DNA from: a bacterium
Lineage (GTDB): Bacteria; Patescibacteriota; Patescibacteriia; Magasanikbacterales; GWA2-37-8
Direction: 5' to 3'
Length of the DNA: 8,552 nt
NCBI GenBank assembly: GCA_021790135.1
Contig: JAJYIJ010000034.1
Location: 1-8,552 of the forward strand
The first letter of the stretch is position 1; every line of letters starts with the position of its first letter. The notes under the pieces were generated by a model. The model was not told the origin of the DNA, made no database searches, and worked only from the letters and a program-made list of their open reading frames with translations. A program made the translations under genes and the position numbers. This document shows, piece after piece, positions 1 through 5,927 of this stretch.

Positions 1-32
1 CGGTGATGGTATCCTACAGGATACCATCACCG
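1..32. repeat. Perfect 14-bp inverted repeat (hairpin) at the window edge
   Basis: Bases 1-14 (CGGTGATGGTATCC) are the exact reverse complement of bases 19-32 (GGATACCATCACCG), separated by the 4-base spacer TACA. The right arm is in frame with ribD and encodes the Gly-Tyr-His-His stretch expected of RibD, whereas the left arm does not continue RibD and introduces TGA. The simplest reading is that the left arm is a copy of the right arm folded back at a contig terminus, as seen with amplification or assembly artefacts. A natural hairpin or rearrangement breakpoint is less likely but cannot be excluded from this window. Confidence 0.9.
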
Positions 33-969
33 TATTGGCGCCTCTCATGCGGAAGTTGAAGCTCTGCGCAACGCCAAAGGCGAAGTTCAGGGAGCGACGA
101 TGTATGTCAGCTTGGAGCCCTGCAATCATTTTGGTCGCGTGCCTCCCTGCACGGATGCGATCATCAAATCTGGCATCGAGCGCGTCGTGTGTCCATTTTC
201 CGATCCAAATCCTAAAGTAAATGGCCGAGGCATCCAGGCTTTGCGTCGCGCCGGCATTAAAGTGGAAATTGGCGCCGGGAAAAAAGAAGCGAAAGAGTTA
301 AATGAGGCTTTTATTACCTTTCACGCCAAACGTCGGCCGTTTGTGGCAGTGAAATTTGCTGCCAGTTTGGATGGAAAAATTGCCACCACTACCGGCGATA
401 GTAAATGGATAACGAATCTGGCTGCCCGGAAATACGCCCACTATTTACGCAGTATCTACCAAGCCGTTATCGTCGGTGCCACCACGGTTAGACGTGATAA
501 TCCTCATCTCGGCTCTCGCCTTGCTGGTCGCCGTGATCCTCTGCGAATTATCATCGACGGGCGTCTGAGTGTTTCCCCGTCAGCTCAAGTTTTTCGCGAC
601 GGAAACGCCCTCGTAGTGGCGAGCGGTTTGGCACCCAAAACCAAACTGGCCGTCTTTAAAAAGCGCGGTATTGATGTTATTCTATTTAAAACAAAACGAA
701 TCCCGCTAAAAAGTCTCCTTCAGGAATTATTTCAACGTGAAATTGTAAGCGTCATGGTCGAAGGCGGGGGAGATGTCATTGGAAATTTTTTTGACGAAAA
801 ATTCGTTGATAAAGTCCATGCTTTCACCGCGCCGATAATTATTGGTGGAGAGAAGGCGGTGAGCGCCGTACGCGGCCGAGGCATCAAAAAAATATCCGGA
901 GCGCAGCGGCTGAAAAATATTTCCCGTAAAAAATTTGGCGAGGACTGGCTTATCAGCGGCAATCTTTAA
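19..969 (+). CDS. ribD: Riboflavin biosynthesis bifunctional deaminase/reductase RibD, 5' truncated
   Basis: RibD carries out two consecutive steps of riboflavin synthesis in the cytoplasm: deamination of the pyrimidine ring of the GTP-cyclohydrolase II product, then NADPH-dependent reduction of the ribosyl side chain. The N-terminal zinc deaminase domain shows the HAEVEAL motif (zinc His codon at 46-48, catalytic Glu at 52-54) and the PC...PPC pair (Cys codons at 121-123 and 148-150). The C-terminal reductase domain begins near base 340 and contains the FAASLDGKIATTTGDSKWI block, a TVRRDNP block and the VEGGG motif around base 760. Similarity to known RibD begins at the Gly-Tyr-His codons at 19-27. 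About 40 residues of the usual N-terminus are absent, because the first 18 bases are a fold-back of what follows and contain an in-frame TGA at 4-6. The ATG at 100 lies inside the deaminase domain, after the zinc His, so it is not the true start. It is followed six bases later by ribE. The identity is secure; the 5' end is not. Confidence 0.95.
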   Translation, partial: GYHHRIGASHAEVEALRNAKGEVQGATMYVSLEPCNHFGRVPPCTDAIIKSGIERVVCPFSDPNPKVNGRGIQALRRAGIKVEIGAGKKEAKELNEAFITFHAKRRPFVAVKFAASLDGKIATTTGDSKWITNLAARKYAHYLRSIYQAVIVGATTVRRDNPHLGSRLAGRRDPLRIIIDGRLSVSPSAQVFRDGNALVVASGLAPKTKLAVFKKRGIDVILFKTKRIPLKSLLQELFQREIVSVMVEGGGDVIGNFFDEKFVDKVHAFTAPIIIGGEKAVSAVRGRGIKKISGAQRLKNISRKKFGEDWLISGNL

Positions 970-975
970 GCTCCT

Positions 976-1572
976 ATGTTTACCGGCATCATTTCTACAA
1001 CAAGTAAAATTAAAAAAATAACAACGACAAATAAACACGGTCGCGAAATAGTCGTTCTCAAACCAAAATTGTGGCGCCTTAAAAAGGGCGATAGCATTTC
1101 TGTTAATGGTGTTTGCCTCACCGCCACCAGGATTCAACCGAATATTTCTTTTACTCTGATGCCCGAAACCATTCGTTGTACGAATTTTTCTCGAGCCGCT
1201 GCCGGCGATGTCGTCAATCTGGAACGGCCACTCAAAGCAGGTGACCGGTTTGATGGCCATGTCGTTTTAGGGCACGTCGATACCACGGGTAGTATCCAAA
1301 GAATCAAAAAAAAGGGTAATGCATATATTCTCACCATCGTACCAAAGGACAAAAAAATTCTGCGTTTTGTTGCCGCCAAAGGTTCAGTTGCGGTCCACGG
1401 CATCAGCCTGACTGTTGTTAAAGTCAGTAAAACAAATTTTGTCGTACATATCATTCCCTATACCTGGCAGCACACCAACCTAGGATTATGCAAAAAAGGA
1501 AGCGACCTGAATATTGAAGTTGACGTTGCCGCTCGGTACAAGATTCGCCAAAAAGAGTGGAGTAAAAAATAA
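976..1572 (+). CDS. ribE: Riboflavin synthase, alpha (two-repeat lumazine-binding) type
   Basis: The product (198 aa) is expected to dismutate two molecules of 6,7-dimethyl-8-ribityllumazine into riboflavin and the pyrimidinedione that RibH reuses. The start MFTGII is the near-invariant N-terminus of the family. Two tandem lumazine-binding repeats are visible. The first carries GDSISVNGVCLTAT at residues 38-51. The second runs from GHVVLGHVD at 94-102 through GSVAVHGISLTVV at about 136-148, to an IIPYTWQHTNLG segment matching the family's IIPHT...T. The length is normal. No Shine-Dalgarno precedes the ATG (the upstream bases read AAGCTCCT), and the ribD stop is only six bases away, so translation is probably coupled to ribD. 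This bacterial-type enzyme argues against an archaeal host. The same family is called ribC in some organisms. Confidence 0.96.
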   Translation: MFTGIISTTSKIKKITTTNKHGREIVVLKPKLWRLKKGDSISVNGVCLTATRIQPNISFTLMPETIRCTNFSRAAAGDVVNLERPLKAGDRFDGHVVLGHVDTTGSIQRIKKKGNAYILTIVPKDKKILRFVAAKGSVAVHGISLTVVKVSKTNFVVHIIPYTWQHTNLGLCKKGSDLNIEVDVAARYKIRQKEWSKK

Positions 1573-1576
1573 TTTT

Positions 1577-2023
1577 ATGCAACTCAAATCACAAAAAAAA
1601 ATAACGCTTAACGGCAAAAAAATGCGGGTCGGTATTGTTTCCGCCAGATTTAATGAAAAAATTACCAATGGTCTTACGCGTTCAGCACTCGCCGGTCTTA
1701 AAGAATGTGGCGTTAAGGAAAAAAATATTTGCGTTGTAAGTGTCCCCGGGGCAATGGAAATTCCGTATACATTGCAGAAATTGGCGGCCAGCAAAAAATA
1801 CGATTGTCTGGTGGCGATTGGCTGTGTGATCCGCGGTGAGACACCGCATTTTGATTATGTTTGCAAAATGGCGCAGGAAGGAATTTTGCGAGTTTCACAG
1901 GATTACAAATTACCAATTGGCTTCGGCATTCTTACTTTGGAAAATGTTGGTCAGGCCGCCGAGCGTCTTCACCTCGGCTCCGACGCCGTCAAAGCGGCAG
2001 TGGAATTGGCATTATTGAAATAA
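1577..2023 (+). CDS. ribH: 6,7-dimethyl-8-ribityllumazine synthase
   Basis: Lumazine synthase (148 aa) condenses the pyrimidinedione from the RibD branch with 3,4-dihydroxy-2-butanone 4-phosphate to give the substrate of RibE. Family motifs appear in order: GIVSARFN at residues 19-26, VPGAMEIP at 56-63, GCVIRGETPHFDYV with the catalytic His at 91, and the PIGFGILT...QAAER region. The ATG at 1577 gives a normal-length protein with a short basic leader before the first beta strand. Upstream in-frame extension (to 1514) would lie inside ribE and has no support. A GGAG at 1559-1562 lies about 14 bases before the ATG, farther than usual. The four-base gap after ribE suggests coupled translation. 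In many bacteria ribBA sits between ribE and ribH; here it does not, so the GTP-derived and dihydroxybutanone steps must be encoded elsewhere or upstream. Confidence 0.96.
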   Translation: MQLKSQKKITLNGKKMRVGIVSARFNEKITNGLTRSALAGLKECGVKEKNICVVSVPGAMEIPYTLQKLAASKKYDCLVAIGCVIRGETPHFDYVCKMAQEGILRVSQDYKLPIGFGILTLENVGQAAERLHLGSDAVKAAVELALLK

Positions 2024-2044
2024 ACTAGAAATGATTTTTAGGTT

Positions 2045-2094
2045 GTCATTCTGAGCGGAGCGCCATGCCTACCGGTAGGCAGGAAGAATCTAAG
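2045..2094. repeat. Composite intergenic repeat: GTCATTCTGAGC...AAGAATCT element with inserted palindrome
   Basis: Bases 2045-2062 (GTCATTCTGAGCGGAGCG) and 2084-2094 (AAGAATCTAAG) together match, from memory, an intergenic repeat common in many bacterial genomes, whose usual form is continuous (…GCGAAGAATCT). Here the two halves are separated by 21 bases (2063-2083) containing the perfect 16-bp palindrome TGCCTACCGGTAGGCA at 2066-2081. The palindrome resembles the CCTACCGGTAGG-type repeat that yields 'PTGRQ' peptides in some candidate-phylum genomes. No second copy is present in this window. The assignment to repeat families is recalled and was not searched. Confidence 0.65.
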
Positions 2095-2133
2095 TTATTT
2101 TTAATGCTAATACATTCGATATTAATACAAAAT

Positions 2134-3030
2134 ATGATTAAAGAAAATTTAAAATTAAACACGGGTGCCGAGATGCCTCTCGTTGGCCTTGGAACCTGGA
2201 AATCCGCTCCGAGCGAAGTTGGCCGGGCCGTGGAGTATGCTTTGACGGAAGCTGGCTATCAACATATTGATTGTGCGGCGGTGTACAAAAACGAAAGTGA
2301 GATTGGCGAATCCTTGACTAAAGTTTTTAACCGCGGCATACAACGAGAAAATATTTTTATTACCAGCAAACTCTGGGATGACCAGCACGCGCGGGCATCT
2401 GTGCCTAAAGCCTGCAAAAAAAGTTTGCAGGATCTTCAGTTGGACTATCTTGACCTCTATTTAATGCATTGGTCCGTGGCCGAACCATTTCCAAGCGCCA
2501 TCTCAGTTCGCGAAACGTGGGAAGCGATGGAAGATTTAGTTAAAGAGGGACTGGCCAAAGCCATCGGCGTTGCGAATTTTACTGGTCCTTCGCTTATTGA
2601 CCTTCTGACCTACGCCAAAATAAAACCGGCGGTTAATCAGATTGAGCTGCATCCATACAACCAACAAACGCGGCTGGTCGAATTTTGTCAAAAGCAGGGA
2701 ATTGTCGTAACGGCGTATTCGCCGCTTGGCAGTCCCGGAGAAGTTGGTTCGCGAGGCAGCGGCGAACCCATTTTGTTTGACGATCCAATTATCAAAGAAA
2801 TTGCCTTTCGCTACCAAAAAACACCAGCCCAAATTTTATTGCGCTGGGCAATTGAACGCCGTACAGTAGTAATTCCTAAAAGCACCCATCCGGAAAGAAT
2901 CAAAAGCAATGCGGAACTGTTTGATTTCTCCCTAACTGCAGAAGACTTAGAAAAAATCGCTTCCTTAGAACGCCGACATCGCTTTGTTGATCCTTGGGAC
3001 TGGAATGGACATTTACCGTATTTTGATTAG
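2134..3030 (+). CDS. Aldo/keto reductase (NAD(P)H-dependent)
   Basis: This 298-aa cytoplasmic TIM-barrel oxidoreductase belongs to the aldo/keto reductase superfamily, which reduces aldehydes or ketones with NAD(P)H. The catalytic tetrad is intact: Asp46 (HIDCA), Tyr51 (VYKNE), Lys79 (ITSKLW) and His112 (LYLMHW). The barrel signature MPLVGLGTW is at residues 14-22, and the cofactor-binding IPKSTHPERIKSN is near 247-259. The C-terminus ends FVDPWDWNGHLPYFD. I chose the ATG at 2134 because it places about 13 residues before the first conserved block. The longer reading from 2065 (MPTGRQEES...) starts inside an intergenic repeat, and the ATG at 2104 also adds non-conserved sequence. No Shine-Dalgarno precedes 2134, so the start is likely but not certain. 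The substrate cannot be told from the sequence. The gene stands apart from the rib cluster and is followed by a putative terminator. Confidence 0.93.
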   Translation: MIKENLKLNTGAEMPLVGLGTWKSAPSEVGRAVEYALTEAGYQHIDCAAVYKNESEIGESLTKVFNRGIQRENIFITSKLWDDQHARASVPKACKKSLQDLQLDYLDLYLMHWSVAEPFPSAISVRETWEAMEDLVKEGLAKAIGVANFTGPSLIDLLTYAKIKPAVNQIELHPYNQQTRLVEFCQKQGIVVTAYSPLGSPGEVGSRGSGEPILFDDPIIKEIAFRYQKTPAQILLRWAIERRTVVIPKSTHPERIKSNAELFDFSLTAEDLEKIASLERRHRFVDPWDWNGHLPYFD

Positions 3031-3073
3031 CGACTGACGCATTAAAATATTTTAATTGCGGACAAAAGATCGC

Positions 3074-3097
3074 TCGGTTTAAAAACCGAAATTTTTT
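3074..3097 (+). terminator. Weak putative intrinsic terminator after the aldo/keto reductase
   Basis: TCGGTT (3074-3079) pairs with AACCGA (3084-3089) around a TAAA loop and is followed by AATTTTTTG. The stem is short and only moderately GC-rich, so it would be a weak terminator. Its position about 45 bases after the reductase stop is right. Confidence 0.45.
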
Positions 3098-3122
3098 GTT
3101 TGTACTCCGGAATCTCTAATAA

Positions 3123-3142
3123 ATTATAGCCTCGGCTATAAT
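3123..3142. promoter_or_regulatory. Inverted repeat just upstream of the -35 box (candidate operator)
   Basis: ATTATAGCC (3123-3131) and GGCTATAAT (3134-3142) form a perfect 9-bp inverted repeat with a 2-base centre. It ends six bases before the TTGACA of the next promoter. Near-dyad symmetry at that place suits a protein-binding operator. No T-tract follows, so a terminator is unlikely. The function is inferred from position only. Confidence 0.45.
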
Positions 3143-3148
3143 CGATAA

Positions 3149-3178
3149 TTGACACATCACCTTGAAAGTCTATATAGT
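3149..3178 (+). promoter_or_regulatory. Sigma70-like promoter for the heptad-repeat protein gene
   Basis: A perfect -35 hexamer TTGACA (3149-3154) is followed after 18 bases by TATAGT (3173-3178), which matches five of six consensus -10 positions. An overlapping TATATA at 3171 would give a 16-base spacer. Transcription would start near 3185, leaving an AT-rich leader of roughly 40 bases before the start codon. Confidence 0.7.
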
Positions 3179-3223
3179 ATATCTACTTTTTAAATTAAAC
3201 ATGATATAAGTATGGAGGAAATC

Positions 3224-3631
3224 ATGAAAAAACTCGAGGAACACGATAAGATATTTGAAGAGCATAATAAACGCTTTGACGAACATGATAAACGCTTTGA
3301 TGAGATTGATAAGCGCTTTGACGAACACGACAAACGTTTTGACCGAATTGAAAAACGCTTGGACCAACATGACGAGCAGCTTGAAATTATTGCTAGCACC
3401 GTTTTAGAGCATACTGAGCGACTGGATCGAATTGAAGTCAGGCTTGAACAGACGGCCACCAAAGCCGATGTGTTTGGAATAATGAGTACCCTGAACACCC
3501 TGGTCGTTTTGGCTAAGAATAATAATCAAGAATTGACCGTTTTGGCGCACGCGCAAAAAACAACCAATGACCGGTTGGATACGGTGGAAAAAGATATCAA
3601 GCAAATGAAGCCGTTGCTCGGATTAAGTTAA
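3224..3631 (+). CDS. Hypothetical heptad-repeat coiled-coil protein
   Basis: I do not recognise a named family for this 135-aa charged protein. Residues 4-80 form eleven uninterrupted heptads with Phe or Leu (once Val) at the first core position: Leu4, Phe11, 18, 25, 32 and 39, Leu46 and 53, Val60, Leu67 and 74. His or Ile occupies nearly every second core position: His7, 14, 21, 35, 49 and 63, Ile28, 42, 56 and 70, with Thr77 last. This predicts a long parallel coiled coil. The tail (81-135) has a hydrophobic stretch near STLNTLVVLA and further helical segments ending in MKPLLGLS. It has no signal peptide or clear membrane helix. The ATG at 3224 is preferred over that at 3212, because GGAGG at 3214-3218 lies five bases before it and overlaps the upstream ATG. 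Its own promoter and terminator make it a single-gene unit. A structural, scaffolding or regulatory role is possible; none is demonstrated. Confidence 0.85.
   Translation: MKKLEEHDKIFEEHNKRFDEHDKRFDEIDKRFDEHDKRFDRIEKRLDQHDEQLEIIASTVLEHTERLDRIEVRLEQTATKADVFGIMSTLNTLVVLAKNNNQELTVLAHAQKTTNDRLDTVEKDIKQMKPLLGLS
3254..3379 (+). repeat. In-frame 21-bp tandem repeats encoding heptads
   Basis: Six consecutive 21-base units, starting TTTGAAGAGCAT and TTTGACGAACAT, encode near-identical heptads of the FDEHDKR type. They differ mostly at third codon positions (for example GAC/GAT, CAT/CAC, AAA/AAG), so the protein repeat is better kept than the DNA repeat. The units are adjacent with no spacers. Confidence 0.85.
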
Positions 3632-3646
3632 AATTTTTAAACGCAC

Positions 3647-3672
3647 AAGCCGCTCCCGGTGAGCGGTTTTTT
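3647..3672 (+). terminator. Intrinsic terminator after the heptad-repeat gene
   Basis: CCGCTC (3650-3655) pairs with GAGCGG (3661-3666) around a CCGGT loop. The stem can be extended by AAG on the left pairing with TTT on the right, and is followed by a run of six T. This is a canonical Rho-independent terminator, and it separates the heptad-repeat gene from the operon downstream. Confidence 0.85.
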
Positions 3673-3687
3673 ATAATTACTTTTTCT

Positions 3688-3716
3688 TTGTTCCTTCTTT
3701 TAAAAAGTGGTATACT
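3688..3716 (+). promoter_or_regulatory. Extended -10 promoter of the acyl-CoA synthetase/oxidoreductase operon
   Basis: TGGTATACT (3708-3716) is an extended -10 element (TGn plus TATACT, five of six consensus). TTGTTC (3688-3693) stands 17 bases upstream as a poor -35, which an extended -10 tolerates. An alternative perfect TATAAT at 3716-3721 overlaps. With TATACT, transcription would start near 3723, only about six bases before the ATG at 3729. With TATAAT it would start at or within the start codon. Confidence 0.6.
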
Positions 3717-3728
3717 ATAATTTGTCAT

Positions 3729-5906
3729 ATGAAAAAAGGAGATTCAAAAAATCTAAAAACATTTTTCAATCCTAAGTCGCTGGCCATCATTGGTGCTTCG
3801 CCTCATCCGGAAAAAGTCGGACACATCGTCTTGAACAATATCACTTCGGGAGGTTACCAGGAAGAAATTTTTTTAGTGAACCCGCATGAGCAAGAAATTG
3901 ACGGTCGAAAGTGCCACGCGGACTATGGTAGCTTGCCCCGCACTCCCGAGCTGGCAATTATTTGTGTCCCAGCCGCCGCGGCAATGACGCTCATCGAGCC
4001 TATTGCTGAGAAGGGTACCAAAAACATTTTAATTTTTAGCGCTGGTTTTAAAGAAGTTGGAGGAGAGGGGAAAGAGATGGAGGAAAAACTTGCCAGTTTG
4101 GCTGAGGAACATAGCCTGTCAGTTCTTGGTCCGAATTGCCTTGGTTTTATCAACACCCCCGCGCACTTAAACGCCACTTTTGGCGAAGGTATTAAAAATA
4201 GTGGCAATCTGCGTTTTATTTCCCAATCTGGCGCTATTGCTACGGCTTTTTTCGATTGGTCTGATTATACCGGCGTCGGCACCTCAGATTTTATTACACT
4301 CGGCAACAAAGCCGTCATGACTGAGAATGAAGTGCTCGAGTATTGGCTAGGCGATGCGAAGCTGAAGAGCCCTCTGCAGCGTAAAAAACAAGAGAAAGAA
4401 GGTTTGTCCCGCTATCGTCCGATCGGATTATATCTCGAATCGATTGTCAACGGGAAAAAATTCATGCAACTGCTTGAAGAAACCACGAAGCGTGATCCGG
4501 TATTCATTTTGAAACCGGGAAAATCGGCCGCCGCTAAGCAAGCAATGCAATCGCATACTGGCGCTATTGCCGGTGACGACGCGGTTTTAGAAGCGGCCTT
4601 GCGCCAAGTCGGCGTGCTTCGTTGTGAGGGGGTAGAGGATATGTTTGATTTTTCTCGCGCCTTTGCGTGGGAAAACGCGCCGGAAGGTCCGAACGTCGCA
4701 ATCGTGTCTAATGCTGGTGGCCCCGCTGTAATTTCCACTGACTTAATTGCCGAAGCTGGGCTTACGCTTGCGTCCTTATCACCAAAGACCCATAAAAAGT
4801 TAGCCGCCAACTTGCCGTCAGCCTCCAATATTCATAATCCTATCGACGTTTTGGGCGACGCCCTGTCTGATCGCTACGCCGACGCAATGGCCGCGGTTTT
4901 GGCGGAAAAATCTGTTCATGCCCTTCTCGTCATTTTAACTCCGCAAATCATGACGCAAATTTCCGAAACCGCGGAAATTATCGGCAAAATGTCAAAAAAA
5001 TATCAGAAACCAATCTTTTGTTCATTCATGGGCGGACAGGCAATCACGGCGGGCGAAGAAATACTAAATAAATTCAAAATTCCTTCCTTTCGATACCCGG
5101 AACGCGCCATTCGGGTCATGGGAAAAATGTGGTGGTGGCATGCCCGGCAAATTGAACAAAAGAAAAAGAAAAAACGCATCGGGGCGGCCGAGCCGACAGC
5201 CAATAGTTTAAAACAGAGCCAATCGTTTATCCAACGACTGCGAGAAAGCGGGGAAACAGCCTTATCAAATTTTGAAGCCAACAGTCTTCTTGCCGAGTGG
5301 AATATCACCATGCCGGCACTCAAAGCAGTAGCAAGCGAAGAAGAAGCCAAACAATTTGCCGATACTTATGGCTGGCCCGTCGTACTAAAAATTTCTTCAT
5401 CAGCCATTTTGCACAAAACCGAAAGCCACGCTGTTATCAAAGATTTGGCGACGGAGGAGGAGCTCAGCCATGCCTTCAAGCAGCTTTCGGTTATTCTGAA
5501 TAAATTTAAACTAATAACTCCGAACAGTATTATTGAAGCCCAACAACAAATCCCTGACGGGGTCGAAGTAATTGTCGGCATCAAACATGATCCAAGCTTT
5601 GGAAATGTTCTGTTGTTCGGTGCTGGAGGCACCATGGCCGAACTAATTGAAGACCACAATCTTTGTGTCGCTCCCTTCAGCCGCCAAACCATCGCCGATC
5701 TGGTTTCACATTCAAAAATCAATAAAATTTTAGTTGGATATCGAGGTGGAGCAGTGTATAATACTGAAGCGCTTGTGGGCGTCATCCAAAGATTAGCGCA
5801 GCTGGCGGAAAGCACGGATGCTTTTGAAGAAATTGAAATAAATCCGGTGATCGTGACGATTGATGCAGCTTATGCTGTTGATGGCCGGGCAATTTTAAAA
5901 AAATAA
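3729..5906 (+). CDS. ADP-forming acyl-CoA (acetyl-CoA) synthetase, fused alpha-beta subunits
   Basis: This 725-aa cytoplasmic enzyme is expected to catalyse acyl-CoA + ADP + Pi = acid + CoA + ATP. Domains run in the order alpha then beta. A CoA-binding Rossmann domain comes first (FFNPKSLAIIGAS at residues 12-24), then the succinyl-CoA-ligase-like domains with the probable phosphorylated His276 in SHTGAIAG. A basic linker (KKKKKR at 478-483, just after WWW at 468-470) leads to the ATP-grasp domain, with the second conserved His562 in ILHKTE, then GVEVIVGIKHDPSFG and the LLFGAGGTMAELIED block. A basic insertion (about 209-230) precedes the LYLESI strand. The ATG at 3729 is the only start that keeps the N-terminal conserved block. 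It has no upstream Shine-Dalgarno and almost no leader. The oxidoreductase genes downstream imply an acyl-CoA from 2-oxoacid oxidation as substrate. No acetyltransferase domain is present, so this is not a Pat-type protein acetylase. Acetate versus branched or aryl acids cannot be settled. Confidence 0.93.
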   Translation: MKKGDSKNLKTFFNPKSLAIIGASPHPEKVGHIVLNNITSGGYQEEIFLVNPHEQEIDGRKCHADYGSLPRTPELAIICVPAAAAMTLIEPIAEKGTKNILIFSAGFKEVGGEGKEMEEKLASLAEEHSLSVLGPNCLGFINTPAHLNATFGEGIKNSGNLRFISQSGAIATAFFDWSDYTGVGTSDFITLGNKAVMTENEVLEYWLGDAKLKSPLQRKKQEKEGLSRYRPIGLYLESIVNGKKFMQLLEETTKRDPVFILKPGKSAAAKQAMQSHTGAIAGDDAVLEAALRQVGVLRCEGVEDMFDFSRAFAWENAPEGPNVAIVSNAGGPAVISTDLIAEAGLTLASLSPKTHKKLAANLPSASNIHNPIDVLGDALSDRYADAMAAVLAEKSVHALLVILTPQIMTQISETAEIIGKMSKKYQKPIFCSFMGGQAITAGEEILNKFKIPSFRYPERAIRVMGKMWWWHARQIEQKKKKKRIGAAEPTANSLKQSQSFIQRLRESGETALSNFEANSLLAEWNITMPALKAVASEEEAKQFADTYGWPVVLKISSSAILHKTESHAVIKDLATEEELSHAFKQLSVILNKFKLITPNSIIEAQQQIPDGVEVIVGIKHDPSFGNVLLFGAGGTMAELIEDHNLCVAPFSRQTIADLVSHSKINKILVGYRGGAVYNTEALVGVIQRLAQLAESTDAFEEIEINPVIVTIDAAYAVDGRAILKK

Positions 5907-5927
5907 CGCCAATAAATACTTTAAAAC

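Noticed and set aside
1..32. Hairpin at the left edge as a terminator or riboswitch part
   Set aside because: It overlaps RibD coding sequence, has no T-tract, and the left arm is simply the reverse complement of coding bases at a sequence end.
100..969. ribD starting at the ATG at 100
   Set aside because: The zinc-ligand motif HAEVEAL is encoded upstream at 46-66 in the same frame, so this ATG is internal to the deaminase domain.
727..1260. 177-codon open frame on the minus strand
   Set aside because: It lies antisense to ribD and ribE, both of which carry clear family motifs, and its translation shows no recognisable domain.
3124..3141. Inverted repeat upstream of the heptad-repeat gene as a second terminator for the reductase
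   Set aside because: The stem is followed by ATCGATAATTG and not by a T-tract; its place next to a -35 box fits an operator better.
3254..3379. Tandem 21-bp repeats as a CRISPR array
   Set aside because: The units are directly adjacent without spacers, in frame, and encode heptads.
3190..3498. Minus-strand Ser/Cys-rich open frame across the heptad repeats
   Set aside because: It is the complement of the repeat-coding strand; the repetitive SKRLSCSSK-type peptide is a by-product of the 21-bp units.
3212..3631. Heptad-repeat gene starting at the ATG at 3212
   Set aside because: That ATG overlaps the GGAGG that is ideally placed for the ATG at 3224, and no ribosome site precedes 3212.
5366..5815. 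149-codon open frame on the minus strand
   Set aside because: Antisense shadow of the ATP-grasp domain of the acyl-CoA synthetase; its low-complexity Ser-rich translation has no domain signal.
3729..5906. Protein lysine acetyltransferase (Pat-type, GNAT-fused) instead of an acyl-CoA synthetase
   Set aside because: No GNAT domain is present, and both conserved histidines and the ATP-grasp motifs of the catalytic enzyme are intact.
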